Shown: positions 17,006 through 25,610 of the stretch, in pieces | Layout: every line of letters begins with the position of its first letter | Position numbering within the stretch: the first letter of the stretch is position 1 | Source: Limnohabitans sp. Rim8 | GTDB taxonomy: Bacteria > Pseudomonadota > Gammaproteobacteria > Burkholderiales > Burkholderiaceae_C | Direction of reading: 5' to 3' | Assembly: GCF_945901735.1 (NCBI RefSeq) | Contig: NZ_CAMDLM010000006.1 | Location: 62,001-126,000, forward strand | Length of the DNA: 64,000 bases | Notes under the pieces: generated by a model | Told to the model about the DNA's origin: nothing | The model's input: the letters and a program-made list of their open reading frames with translations, nothing else | Databases searched by the model: none | Made by a program: the position numbers and the translations under genes

Positions 17006-19570
17006 ATGAACAATCAGTCTTGGATGCATGGTTTGAAGTTGGGTGCGCGTCAGTTGTGGCGTGACCTGCGCGCGGGCGAGTTGCGCCTGTTGATGGTGTC
17101 GGTGGCGCTGGCCGTGGCGGCCTTGACGGCGGTGGGTTTTTTGGCCGACCGCATGCAGTCGGGTCTGTGGCGCGATGCGCGCCAATTGCTGGGCGGCGAT
17201 GCGGTGGTCGTGAGCGACCAGCGCACACCCGATGCCTTTGTGCAAAAGGCCCGCGATGCCGGTTTGCAGAGCAACACCAACGTGAGTTTCCCGACCATGG
17301 CGCGGGCCATGAACGCGCCGGCTGCCGCCTCCCCACCTGACACGCCATCTTCCACGTCACCCGCTGCCCCACCCGCCACGCGCTTAGTGGCCCTCAAAGC
17401 CGTGGAGCCCGGTTATCCCTTGCGTGGCCGCTTGGAGATCGCTGGCCAAAGCGCGGCCAGCATTCCGCCCGAGGGCGAGGTTTGGGTCGATGCGGCCTTG
17501 CTCGAGGCCTTGAATGTGCAAGTCGGCCAGAAGCTGGGCTTGGGCGAGCGCAGCTTGCGCATCGGCGCCACCATCACCCGCGAGCCCGACCGGGGCGCGG
17601 GCTTCATGGGCTTTGCCCCGCGTGTGATGATGAACATGACCGACTTGGCCTCGACGGGCCTGGTGCAGCCGGCCAGCCGCGTGAGCTGGCGCATGGCTGT
17701 GGCGGGCAGCGATGCTGCCGTGGGCCAGTTTTTGCCTTGGGCGCAAGCCGAGGCCGACAAGCCCGAGGTGCGCGGCGTGAAAGTCGAGTCGCTGGGCAGC
17801 GGCCGCCCAGAGATGCGCCAGACCTTGGACCGGGCCTCGCAGTTTTTGAACCTGGTGGCTTTACTGGCCGCTTTGCTGTGCGCCGTGGCCGTGGCCTTGG
17901 CAGCGCGCAGCTTTGCCGAGCGGCAGTTGGACGCCTGTGCCTTGCTTCGGGTCCTGGGGCAAAGCCAGCGCACACTCACATTGAGTTATGGCCTAGAGTT
18001 TCTGGGCGCTGGCCTGGTGGCCAGCTTGCTGGGGGTGCTGGCCGGTTATGGCGTGCACCTGGGTTTTGTTCAATTGCTGGTGGGGTTGGTCGATGCCAAC
18101 TTACCCGGCGCCACACTGCAGCCCGCGCTGATGGGTCTGGCCATGGGCTTGACGCTGTTGGTGGCCTTTGGCTTGCCGCCAGTGTTGCAGTTGGCCAAAG
18201 TGCCGCCGCTGCGCGTGATTCGCCGTGACCTGGGCCATGTGCAGGTGCGCTCGGGCCTGGTGTTGGTGATGGGCCTGCTCGGCTTTGCCGTCACTTTGCT
18301 CATGGTCAGCCGCAACTTGACGCTGGGCCTGATCACGGTCGGCGGTTTTGCAGTGGCGCTCCTGGTGTTTGCCGCTCTGGCGGCGGCAGCTTTGTTTTTG
18401 CTACGCCGTGCGGTGCCCGATGAATCGGCCCCGCGCTGGTTGCGCTTGGCCACGCGGCAAGTGGCGGCGCGGCCGGTGTTTGCCGTGGTGCAGGTCAGTG
18501 CTTTGTCGGTGGGCTTGTTGGCGTTGGCTTTGCTGGTTTTGCTGCGCACCGACCTGATCGCCAGCTGGCGTCAGGCCACGCCGGTGAATGCGCCCGACCG
18601 CTTTGTCATCAATGTGCAACCCGATCAGGCCGAGGCCTTTTTGGCGCACCTGAAAAAAGCTGGTGTTGAGGCGCCCGATTGGTTCCCCATGATCCGGGGC
18701 CGTCTGGTGGCCATCAATGGCCGGGCCATCGGCCCCGATGACCTGCAAGCAGACCGGGGCAAACGTTTCGTTGACCGTGAAGTCAACCTCTCGCACAGCG
18801 CGGTCTTGCCCGGACACAACCCCTTGGTGGCCGGGCGCTGGCAGGCTGAAGAGGCCGATGGCGTGAGCGTTGAAGAGGGCATTGCCCAGGCGCTGGGCCT
18901 GAAGCTGGGGGACCGCCTGGGTTTTGACATTGCCGGTCAGCCACACGAGGCGCGGGTCACCTCTTTGCGCAAGGTGGACTGGGCCTCCATGCGGGCCAAT
19001 TTCTTCATGCTGTTTCCGGTCTCGCACATGCCCGACTTGCCCATGACCTACATGGCTGCCTTTCAGTCGCCAAAGGAAATGCCAGGTTTTGAAAACGCCA
19101 TGGTCAATGCCTTCCCCAACATCACCAGTGTGGACATGCGCAGCACACTGGCGCAGGTCCAGCGGGTCATGGACCAGGTGATCCGGGCTGTGGAGTTTTT
19201 GTTTGCCTTCACCTTGGCGGCGGGCCTGATGGTTTTGTTGGCCGCGGTGGGCGCGAGTCGCCAAGCGCGTGAGCGCGAATACGCCATCATGCGGGCGCTG
19301 GGCGCGGGCCGCAGCCTGCTGGCGCAGGTGCAGCGCACTGAGCTGTTGGGCATTGGTTGCCTGGCCGGGTTCATGGCGAGCGCCATGGCCCTGCTGGTGG
19401 GCTGGGCCTTGGCCCGTTATGCCTTTGAATTTCCTTGGCAGCCGCCCCTGTGGGCCCCCTTGGCCGGTGGCCTGGTTGGAGCCTTGCTGGCCTGGGGTGC
19501 CGCCAGCCTGAGTCTGGCTGGCGTGTTGCGCCAGCCGGTGGTGCAGACTTTGCGCCAATCGGCGCAGTAA
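17006..19570 (+). CDS. FtsX-like ABC transporter permease (YbbP-like)
   Basis: An 854-residue inner-membrane protein with an N-terminal helix at about residues 25-45, a long periplasmic region, two central groups of membrane helices and a C-terminal FtsX domain with helices near 735-760, 790-815 and 825-845. This duplicated FtsX layout matches YbbP, whose partner ATPase YbbA is normally adjacent. No ATPase gene flanks it, so it would have to use one encoded elsewhere. The ATG at 17006 follows a weak GGGG ribosome site; the frame is open further upstream but that sequence looks non-coding. Probable role in lipid or lipoprotein export, by family analogy only. Confidence 0.85.
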   Translation: MNNQSWMHGLKLGARQLWRDLRAGELRLLMVSVALAVAALTAVGFLADRMQSGLWRDARQLLGGDAVVVSDQRTPDAFVQKARDAGLQSNTNVSFPTMARAMNAPAAASPPDTPSSTSPAAPPATRLVALKAVEPGYPLRGRLEIAGQSAASIPPEGEVWVDAALLEALNVQVGQKLGLGERSLRIGATITREPDRGAGFMGFAPRVMMNMTDLASTGLVQPASRVSWRMAVAGSDAAVGQFLPWAQAEADKPEVRGVKVESLGSGRPEMRQTLDRASQFLNLVALLAALLCAVAVALAARSFAERQLDACALLRVLGQSQRTLTLSYGLEFLGAGLVASLLGVLAGYGVHLGFVQLLVGLVDANLPGATLQPALMGLAMGLTLLVAFGLPPVLQLAKVPPLRVIRRDLGHVQVRSGLVLVMGLLGFAVTLLMVSRNLTLGLITVGGFAVALLVFAALAAAALFLLRRAVPDESAPRWLRLATRQVAARPVFAVVQVSALSVGLLALALLVLLRTDLIASWRQATPVNAPDRFVINVQPDQAEAFLAHLKKAGVEAPDWFPMIRGRLVAINGRAIGPDDLQADRGKRFVDREVNLSHSAVLPGHNPLVAGRWQAEEADGVSVEEGIAQALGLKLGDRLGFDIAGQPHEARVTSLRKVDWASMRANFFMLFPVSHMPDLPMTYMAAFQSPKEMPGFENAMVNAFPNITSVDMRSTLAQVQRVMDQVIRAVEFLFAFTLAAGLMVLLAAVGASRQAREREYAIMRALGAGRSLLAQVQRTELLGIGCLAGFMASAMALLVGWALARYAFEFPWQPPLWAPLAGGLVGALLAWGAASLSLAGVLRQPVVQTLRQSAQ

Positions 19571-19612
19571 AGCCGTTGGCTTGCCCCTTTGCACATTGCA
19601 CCATCGAGCCCT

Positions 19613-20017
19613 ATGAACACCGAAGAAAAGCCGCCCTTGGACAGTCCGTTTGCTTGGATCGGGGGCGAAGCGGCTGTGCGCAGCTTGGTTGACCGCTTTT
19701 ATGACCTGATGGACATCGAGCCAGGCTACAAGGCGCTGCGCGACGCGCACGGCAACACCCTGGATGGTGCCCGCGACAAGCTGTTTTGGTTTTTGTGCGG
19801 CTGGCTGGGTGGGCCTGAGCATTACACCGAGCGATTTGGCCATCCGCGTTTGCGCATGCGCCACATGCCGTTTTCGATTGGCGTCCTCGAGCGCGACCAG
19901 TGGCTGGCCTGCATGGACCAGGCCATGACCGAGACGCATGTGGACCCCGTGCTGCGCGAGCGGCTGAATGCCAGCTTTTTCAAGACCGGCGATTGGATGC
20001 GCAATCGGGGCGATTGA
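19613..20017 (+). CDS. Group II truncated hemoglobin
   Basis: A 134-residue globin. Tyr30 (FY in RSLVDRFYDLM) is the B10 tyrosine, His84 in RMRHMPFSI is the proximal heme ligand and Trp97 in RDQWL is the G8 tryptophan, which together are characteristic of trHb group II (TrHbO). Such proteins bind oxygen and take part in nitric oxide or peroxide chemistry in the cytoplasm. The ATG at 19613 is preferred to an upstream in-frame ATG because the family starts there. It lies 42 bases after the permease gene and 59 bases before the Smr gene. Confidence 0.92.
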   Translation: MNTEEKPPLDSPFAWIGGEAAVRSLVDRFYDLMDIEPGYKALRDAHGNTLDGARDKLFWFLCGWLGGPEHYTERFGHPRLRMRHMPFSIGVLERDQWLACMDQAMTETHVDPVLRERLNASFFKTGDWMRNRGD

Positions 20018-20076
20018 GGCGCATCCGATCTGCTTGTGCGTCCTGCACGCCCACCAACGTCCAGCCAGGATTTCCC

Positions 20077-20715
20077 GTGAAAATCAACGCCTTGCAAGAC
20101 CTGAAAAAAGTCCGCCAGAAGCTGGCCCAAGCCCACGCGCAAGCCCAGGCCGAGGCGGCTGCTGAGGCTTTGGCTGCGCGCCAGCGCGAGGCCGAAAGCA
20201 ACCTGTTTGTGCGAGCAGTGGGTGTCGTGCAGCGCTTGCCTGCGCACGGCCAAGTTCAGCTGGACGGCCCCAGTCCAGCCCCGATTGCGCACCAACACCA
20301 CAAGGACAACGCAGCGGTGCTGCGCGATTGCCTGAGCGACGAATTCGATGCCAGCACCTTGCTCGACACCGATGACGCGCTGAGTTTTCGCCGTCCGGGC
20401 ATTGGCCGTGACGTGATCCACAAGCTGCGCAAGGGTGATTGGTCGATTCAGCGTGAGATCGATCTGCACGGCCTGCGCACCGACGAAGCCCGCGCGGCAC
20501 TGTCCGAGTTCATCCGACAGGCGCAACGTCAAGGCTTGCGTTGCTTGCGCGTGGTGCATGGCAAAGGCTTGGGCTCGCCCGGCAAAACGCCAGTTCTCAA
20601 GTCCAAAGTGCACAGCTGGCTGGTGCAAAAAAATCAGGTCATGGCTTTCGTTCAGGCCAAGCCGGCCGAGGGCGGGGCAGGCGCCTTGTTGGTTTTGCTC
20701 AAGCCAGGCGGTTGA
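20077..20715 (+). CDS. Smr domain-containing protein
   Basis: A 212-residue protein starting at a GTG with a CAGGA ribosome site about 7 bases upstream. The N-terminal half has a charged helix of Ala, Gln and Glu (about residues 8-45). The C-terminal half is a Smr domain: REIDLHGLRTDEARAAL and LRVVHGKGLGS supply the DxH and HGKG motifs of the small MutS-related nicking endonuclease fold. Proteins of this layout (YdaL-like) are implicated in nucleic-acid processing, and related proteins in ribosome rescue. Convergent with apaH, with stops 9 bases apart. Confidence 0.9.
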   Translation: MKINALQDLKKVRQKLAQAHAQAQAEAAAEALAARQREAESNLFVRAVGVVQRLPAHGQVQLDGPSPAPIAHQHHKDNAAVLRDCLSDEFDASTLLDTDDALSFRRPGIGRDVIHKLRKGDWSIQREIDLHGLRTDEARAALSEFIRQAQRQGLRCLRVVHGKGLGSPGKTPVLKSKVHSWLVQKNQVMAFVQAKPAEGGAGALLVLLKPGG

Positions 20716-20724
20716 GGCCTGCCA

Positions 20725-21552
20725 TCAACCCGGCACCTGCGCCTGCTCGCATGCCACATGAACACGTTGATGCTGCCCGTCTTCTCCAAGGCGCATCGCG
20801 GTGAGGCAGCCCCCCCAGACGCAACCCGTGTCCAAAGCCCAGACGTCGCTGCGGGCTTGTCGGCCCAGCGTAGACCAGTGGCCAAAGGCCACTGTGATGT
20901 CGGATGTGCGCCGTCCCGGCACATCGAACCAGGGCATGAAGCCGGCTGGCGCCTGAGCAGCACTTGCTTTGGTGGCAAATTCCATGGTGCCATCGGCAGC
21001 GCACAAGCGCAGGCGCGTCAAGGCGTTGACCACGATGCGCCATCGATCCAGGCCTTCCAAATCGTCGCGCCAAGCGGCCGGCGCGTTGCCATACATGTGG
21101 GCCAAAAAATACGGCAAATCTGGCCCGCGCAAAACGGCTTGCACTTCGCTTGCCAAGGACAAGGTTTTGTCCAGGGTCCAGCCAGGCAAAACCCCCGCGT
21201 GCACCGACAAAACCTTGTGAGACCAAAGCGCCAAGTGCTGCTGGCGCAGCCAATCGATCAGTGCGCAGCGGTCGGTCGCTTGCAGCAGGCCATCCAGCGT
21301 GTCCAGCCGTTTGGGGCGGCTGTGGCCAAAAGCCACAGCCAAGGCATGCAAATCGTGGTTACCCAGCACACACTGCACACTGCCTTGCAATGCCATCAAT
21401 CGGCGCAGCACGCCGGCGGAATCCGGGCCGCGATTAACCAGATCACCCAGCACGATCAAGTGGTCACGGCTGGGTGAAAACGCCACCTTGTCCAGCAATT
21501 GGCCCAGCGGGGCATCGCAGCCTTGAATATCACCGATCCAGTAAACAGCCAT
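20725..21552 (-). CDS. apaH: Symmetrical bis(5'-nucleosyl)-tetraphosphatase
   Basis: A 275-residue calcineurin-like phosphoesterase that splits Ap4A into two ADP. The metal-binding motifs are complete: WIGDIQGC (residues 5-12), VLGDLVNRGPDS, VLGNHDLH and SVHAGVLPGW, with a final FGHWSTLG. The length is the usual one for ApaH. It is transcribed alone, away from the AT-rich region upstream of hns. In many bacteria ApaH also removes Np4 caps from RNA, which would link it to stress response; nothing in the sequence specifies this. Confidence 0.95.
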   Translation of the reverse strand: MAVYWIGDIQGCDAPLGQLLDKVAFSPSRDHLIVLGDLVNRGPDSAGVLRRLMALQGSVQCVLGNHDLHALAVAFGHSRPKRLDTLDGLLQATDRCALIDWLRQQHLALWSHKVLSVHAGVLPGWTLDKTLSLASEVQAVLRGPDLPYFLAHMYGNAPAAWRDDLEGLDRWRIVVNALTRLRLCAADGTMEFATKASAAQAPAGFMPWFDVPGRRTSDITVAFGHWSTLGRQARSDVWALDTGCVWGGCLTAMRLGEDGQHQRVHVACEQAQVPG

Positions 21553-21646
21553 TTCTTCCTTTGATTTAAAACAAGGTTTCCTGTCTTAATTGGGCCAATC
21601 GGTTGGAATTGTCAGCCCGGTGCGCGAAAATGCCAACCGTTGTTAG

Positions 21647-21660
21647 TACCAAAATTGGTA
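21647..21660. promoter_or_regulatory. Perfect inverted repeat TACCAA-AA-TTGGTA
   Basis: A 14-base perfect inverted repeat in the 270-base AT-rich gap between the divergent apaH and hns genes, with no gene in the gap. It may be an operator for either gene; no known regulator consensus is recognised. Confidence 0.4.
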
Positions 21661-21822
21661 TAAATGGGTGGAATCGGGTTTCAATGTCGTTAATCTCAGT
21701 CAATGTACCTGTCGAAATAATCTATCGTCTCGGGGTTATTCAAAAAAAGCAGATGTTTTTTCAAATGAAGACGCAGTTTGCTGTATATTCGCCACTTCAT
21801 ATTTTTAATTGGAATGCTTACC

Positions 21823-22122
21823 ATGTCACAAACTTATAAAGAATTATTGCAGCAGCGCGAAGCTTTGGAGTTGGCCATTGCCCAAGCCCGTCAAAATGAA
21901 ATTTCAAGCGCTGTGGCCAAAGTCCGCGACTTGGTGGCCGAGTATGGCTTGACGGCCCAGGATATTTTCCCAGGTCGAGGCGCCAAAACTGGTGCAGTCA
22001 AGGCCGCCAGCAAGGTGGCAGCCAAGTACCGCGACGAAGCAACAGGCCAGACCTGGACGGGTCGCGGCAAAGCCCCCAAGTGGATCGAAGGCAAAGACCG
22101 CACGCCATTTGTCATTGCCTGA
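21823..22122 (+). CDS. hns: H-NS family nucleoid-associated protein
   Basis: A 99-residue H-NS/BpH3-type protein. Residues 1-40 form a helical dimerisation region (TYKELLQQREALELAI), followed by an Ala/Lys-rich linker and a C-terminal DNA-binding domain with the core YRDEATGQTWTGRGKAPKW, including the aromatic-Gly-Arg-Gly hook that enters the minor groove of AT-rich DNA. It silences foreign DNA and shapes the nucleoid. The upstream region is unusually AT-rich, as expected for an autoregulated H-NS promoter; TATATT at 21784-21789 is a candidate -10. A terminator follows at 22199. Confidence 0.92.
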   Translation: MSQTYKELLQQREALELAIAQARQNEISSAVAKVRDLVAEYGLTAQDIFPGRGAKTGAVKAASKVAAKYRDEATGQTWTGRGKAPKWIEGKDRTPFVIA

Positions 22123-22198
22123 AATGGACAGCCATTTGAACGGCTCATGAAACTGTGAGCCCGACAGATGTTGCCATTCCAAGAGAATGTTCCCGCAG

Positions 22199-22219
22199 CC
22201 CCGCCTTGGCGGGGTTTTT
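22199..22219 (+). terminator. Rho-independent terminator of hns
   Basis: CCCCGCC (22199-22205), TT, GGCGGGG (22208-22214) and five T (22215-22219). The loop opens to four bases in practice. It ends the monocistronic hns transcript before the NusG-like gene. Confidence 0.85.
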
Positions 22220-22290
22220 ACTGTCTGGTCGTCTGAGGTGCCCCCAGCTGGCCATACAATACATTTTTAAAATAAAACTACAAATTTTGA

Positions 22291-22839
22291 ATGAGCGGAA
22301 TTAACGATTTGGATCACGGTGACGTTGAAAATCAGACCGTTGACCGGTGGTATTTGGCTTACACCAAACCCAGGCAAGAGACCTTGGTGCAGGTCAATCT
22401 GGCACGGCAAGGGTTTGAAGCCTATTTGCCGTTGTTTAAAAAATTCAAAAAAACCGAACAAGGCCCGGTCGCGCTCTTTGAGCCCATGTTTTCACGCTAC
22501 ATCCTGTTTCGACCCAGCCGTTCAGGGCAAAGCATTTCAGCCGTGCGCAGCACCAAAGGCGTGACCACGATCGTTCGATTTGGCTTTGAGCCCGCCCTGG
22601 TGACGGACGATGTGGTGCAGCGGATTCGCCTGATGGAGCAATTGCGCCATCAGGCTACGATCGAAGAGCTGAACCACCTCAAGATAGGTCAGAAAGTGCT
22701 TCTGAAGCACACCGCATTGGGTGCCATCGAGGGTTTGGTGCACAACGTGTCCAGCAAAAGGGTGGCTGTACTGCTGGAGATTTTGGGGCGGCCCACAGTG
22801 GTTCAGGTGGATCACCACCAGGTCGAAGCCAGCGTTTGA
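22291..22839 (+). CDS. NusG/RfaH-type transcription antitermination factor paralogue
   Basis: A 182-residue protein with the NusG N-terminal domain (RWYLAYTKPRQE, residues 19-30, and FEPMFSRYILFRP) and a C-terminal KOW-type domain (LKIGQKVLLKHTALGAIEG). The order and spacing match specialised NusG paralogues such as RfaH rather than housekeeping NusG, which lies with rpl genes. These factors bind RNA polymerase at specific sites and suppress pausing and termination in long operons, often surface polysaccharide loci. No such operon is adjacent. The upstream 70 bases are AT-rich. Its 3' end meets uppS 19 bases away. Confidence 0.88.
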   Translation: MSGINDLDHGDVENQTVDRWYLAYTKPRQETLVQVNLARQGFEAYLPLFKKFKKTEQGPVALFEPMFSRYILFRPSRSGQSISAVRSTKGVTTIVRFGFEPALVTDDVVQRIRLMEQLRHQATIEELNHLKIGQKVLLKHTALGAIEGLVHNVSSKRVAVLLEILGRPTVVQVDHHQVEASV

Positions 22840-22858
22840 AGCGGGGCCAGCCTCCGCG

Positions 22859-23578
22859 TCACAGAGGGGCAGAGGAGCCAAAGCGCCGGTCGCGCGTGGC
22901 AAACCAGGACAGCGCCTGTTTCAGGGTTTGGCTTGTGAAGTCCGGCCAGAGTTCGTCGCAGAAAAACAATTCGGCATAAGCCGCTTGCCAGAGCAGGAAG
23001 TTGCTCACCCGGGACTCCCCGCCCGTGCGGATCAGCAAATCCACCTCCGGTGCGTCGGCCGTGCTCAGGTACGGGGCCAGGATTTCTTCGGTCAGAGCGT
23101 CGAGCGGCTCGTTGGGGTGCGCCTTTTGCCAGGCTTTGGTGGCCTGGAGCATGTCCCATCGGCCGCCGTAATTGGCGCAAATGTTCAAGGTGATGACTCG
23201 GTTGTTCGCCGTTTGGGCTTGGGCATCGGCGATCAGGGTTTGCAAGGCGGGAGAAAACCGGCCCGTGTCGCCCAACACCTTCAGCCGCACCCCGTTGGTG
23301 TTCATGTTGCGAATTTCCTTTTTCAGGTAAGTCGTGAACAAGCCCATGAGGCTGCTGATTTCCTCTTCGGGACGTTTCCAGTTTTCGGTGCTGAAGGCAA
23401 ATAGGCTCAGTTGGGGGATGCCGATTTCTGCGCAGGCTTTGACGATGTCACGCACCCGCTGTGCCCCCGCTGCATGTCCCAAAGCTGTAGGCATGAAGCG
23501 TCTTTTTGCCCAACGGCGGTTGCCGTCCATGATGATGGCAATGTGCTGTGGCAAAGGGGCAGTGGGTGACAGGTGCAA
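22859..23578 (-). CDS. uppS: Isoprenyl transferase (undecaprenyl diphosphate synthase family)
   Basis: A cis-prenyltransferase that condenses isopentenyl diphosphate onto farnesyl diphosphate to make the lipid carrier of cell-wall synthesis. Motifs: IAIIMDGNRRWAKRR (catalytic Asp), LSLFAFSTENWKRP, NICANYGGRWD and DLLIRTGGESRVSNFLLWQ. I chose a TTG start at 23576-23578, giving 239 residues; the frame is open to an ATG at 23761, but those 61 residues lack family similarity and include a likely promoter. It is not in the usual frr-uppS-cdsA cluster, so this may be a second copy. Confidence 0.85.
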   Translation of the reverse strand: MHLSPTAPLPQHIAIIMDGNRRWAKRRFMPTALGHAAGAQRVRDIVKACAEIGIPQLSLFAFSTENWKRPEEEISSLMGLFTTYLKKEIRNMNTNGVRLKVLGDTGRFSPALQTLIADAQAQTANNRVITLNICANYGGRWDMLQATKAWQKAHPNEPLDALTEEILAPYLSTADAPEVDLLIRTGGESRVSNFLLWQAAYAELFFCDELWPDFTSQTLKQALSWFATRDRRFGSSAPL

Positions 23579-23963
23579 CAGAGGGACTCGCTTTGTAACA
23601 GTAATTGATTTTACTGGCTCTGCTGCCAGGTTGAACTGAGGGGTCGCCGTGCGTGATCTTTCAGCCCGGGAAAGGGCCAACCAGGCCAGCAAAGCAAGCA
23701 GGGTTTGGTGCAACAGGTCATGCAGGCGTTGCCACACTGCCCGAAGTGTGCCCTGCGCCATGTCCTGGGCCCGTCTTTTGCCAGCCGTGCGCGGGCCTGG
23801 GTTGTTGTCAGGCCTTGGGTGGTGTTAAGGTGATCTGATGGGTGATCGGGTGCCATGGGCGTTGCACCGTTTACGAGCGCCAATGCCCGCAGGTTTTGAC
23901 GAACGCCAATGGCGGTCGAAGCGCTGGCTTTTTGTCTGTCCGTGCACTTCCAAGGAGACCCCC
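23579..23963. other. Intergenic region between uppS and the frameshifted gene
   Basis: The region holds the divergent promoters of its neighbours. On the minus strand TAAAAT (23608-23613) is a candidate -10 for uppS, with TTCAAC 16 bases upstream as a poor -35. If uppS in fact starts at the ATG at 23761 the true gap is only 23762-23963. No other gene is evident. Confidence 0.45.
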
Positions 23964-24574
23964 ATGAAATCTCAAATTCAGGAATTTCTGGACCGTATCC
24001 AGCAGCTGGAAGCGGCCATTGAGCAAGAGGCCAAAAGCCACCGACAGCAGTGGCAGGCCGACTTCGAAGAGCGCAAGGTGCGCTTTGAAAAAGAGGTGCT
24101 GGCCCAGCAAAAGCGCTTCAAGGAGGGCTTGCTCGGTTATGTGCTCACGGCCGATTGGCGCCATGTGCTGTGCGTGCCCTTCATTTACCCGGTGCTGGGC
24201 CCATGTTGCTTCTCGATGCCTTCGTCACGCTCTACCAATGGGCGTGTTTCCCCTTGTGTGGCATTCCCCGAGTCAAGCGCTCTTCGTATTTTGTGTACGA
24301 CCGAACGCACCTGGCTTATTTGAATTGGCTGGAAAAAATCAACTGCGCTTATTGTTCATATGGCAACGGCCTGATGGCTTATGGCCGCGAGGTGGTAGCA
24401 CTGACCGAAAAATACTGGTGTCCCATCAAGCACGCCCGCCGCAGGATGCAAGCGCATGCGCATTACCACGGCTTTGCCGATTACGGCGATGCCGAAAACT
24501 ACCGCGCCGAATTGGCCCGTTTGCGTGAAGAGCTCCGGCAGATCAGTGCCAAGGAGGCCGCTCCCCCTGCTTGA
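23964..24574 (+). pseudogene. Conserved hypothetical membrane-associated protein, interrupted by a single-base frameshift
   Basis: The ATG at 23964 has an AAGGAG ribosome site and encodes about 78 residues: a charged coiled-coil-like helix, then LTADWRHVLCVPFIYPVL. The frame then runs into unrelated sequence, while the neighbouring frame continues the protein with MLLLDAFVTLYQW, CGIPRVKRSSYFVYDR, NCAYCSYGNGLMAYGRE and KYWCPIKHARR to the stop at 24574. Joining the two parts at CTGGGCCCATG (24196-24206) gives one about 200-residue protein, requiring one added base, most simply in the GGG run. I recall similar intact hypothetical proteins in related bacteria. It is either a recent pseudogene or a sequencing error; no slippery heptamer is present. 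Confidence 0.75.
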
Positions 24575-24644
24575 GCCCAAGGTCCATTGGGTGGTGTCAC
24601 GTCACCGACAGCCTGAAGACGCGCAGGTGAATAAAGTCAAGCCT

Positions 24645-25100
24645 ATGAAAACATTTGCAAACTTGGCCGAGTTGGCCGCTTGTGTCGGTCAGGATGTGGC
24701 CGTGTCCGAATGGGTGACCATCACCCAGCAACAGGTCAACCAGTTCGCCGAGGCCACGGGGGATCACCAGTGGATCCACGTCGATGTGGAAAGGGCCAAG
24801 CAAGGCCCCTTTGGCGCACCGATCGCGCACGGTTTTCTGACCTTGTCCTTGTTGCCGCAGTTTTTTGACAAAACCATTCTGGTCAGTGCCAAAAGCATGG
24901 GCGTCAATTACGGCTTGAACAAGGTGCGTTTCATGGCACCGGTGCCGGTGGGCAGCCGTTTGCGGGCCCATCTGCATTTACATTCAGCCACGCCTATTGA
25001 TGTGAACGGCCTGCAGCTGCAGTGGAACGTGACGGTGGAGCGCGAGGGGAGTGACAAACCGGTGTGTGCCGCCGAATCGCTGGTGCGCATTTACGCCTGA
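24645..25100 (+). CDS. MaoC family dehydratase
   Basis: A 151-residue hot-dog-fold hydratase. The hydratase 2 motif [14 protein letters not shown] (about residues 39-52, with the catalytic Asp and His) is followed by [13 protein letters not shown], both diagnostic of R-specific enoyl-CoA hydratases of the MaoC/NodN type. It adds water to trans-2-enoyl-CoA in fatty-acid or polyhydroxyalkanoate metabolism. The ATG at 24645 begins the family-length product; upstream frame is open but unlike the family. Its stop overlaps the convergent trmL stop by 10 bases. Confidence 0.92.
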   Translation: MKTFANLAELAACVGQDVAVSEWVTITQQQVNQFAEATGDHQWIHVDVERAKQGPFGAPIAHGFLTLSLLPQFFDKTILVSAKSMGVNYGLNKVRFMAPVPVGSRLRAHLHLHSATPIDVNGLQLQWNVTVEREGSDKPVCAAESLVRIYA

Positions 25101-25588
25101 GGCGGCAGGTCTGGCGCTGGGTTGGCCCCGGCAAAGCCGTTTTGTCGCCAGGCCTCAAATACGGTGACGGCCACCGCGTTCGACAGATTCAAACTGCGTT
25201 GACCGTCGCGCATGGGCAGCTTGATGCGCTGGGCTGGGGTGAACTGTTCGCGCAACTCAGGTGACAGGCCCCGCGTTTCCGAGCCAAACACCAACCAATC
25301 GCCTCGTGCAAAAACCACGCCGTGGGCGGCTCGGCTGCCGCGCGTGGTCAGGGCAAACATTCGCTCGGGCTTGGGTTTTTCATGGGCCAAAAATGCCTGC
25401 CAGTCGGCGTGGCGCCGCAGGTCGGCGTACTCGTGGTAGTCCAGGCCTGCCCGTCGCATGTGTTTGTCGTCCATTGAAAACCCCAAGGGCTCGATCAGGT
25501 GCAGCGTGCAGCCGGTGTTGGCCGCCAGGCGGATGACGTTGCCGGTGTTCGGCGGGATTTCAGGCTCAACCAGGACGATATGGAACAT
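25091..25588 (-). CDS. trmL: tRNA (cytidine(34)-2'-O)-methyltransferase
   Basis: A 165-residue SPOUT-family methyltransferase that methylates the ribose of the wobble base in tRNA-Leu isoacceptors. The three SPOUT motifs are clear: [15 protein letters not shown] near the N-terminus, [10 protein letters not shown], and the knotted [18 protein letters not shown] with the SAM-binding loop. The start at 25588 ([10 protein letters not shown]) matches the family's usual N-terminus; longer in-frame sequence upstream overlaps comF. It lies 22 bases after the comF stop and is probably cotranscribed with it. Confidence 0.94.
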   Translation of the reverse strand: MFHIVLVEPEIPPNTGNVIRLAANTGCTLHLIEPLGFSMDDKHMRRAGLDYHEYADLRRHADWQAFLAHEKPKPERMFALTTRGSRAAHGVVFARGDWLVFGSETRGLSPELREQFTPAQRIKLPMRDGQRSLNLSNAVAVTVFEAWRQNGFAGANPAPDLPPQA

Positions 25589-25610
25589 GGCCCGTATTGT
25601 GCATTGGTCT

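Noticed and set aside
18401..19939. 512-codon open frame antisense to the FtsX permease and globin
   Set aside because: Both real genes on the other strand have clear family motifs; the antisense product has none.
24190..24210. Programmed ribosomal frameshift in the split gene
   Set aside because: There is no X-XXY-YYZ heptamer, and no stop codon or stimulatory hairpin is apparent at the junction.
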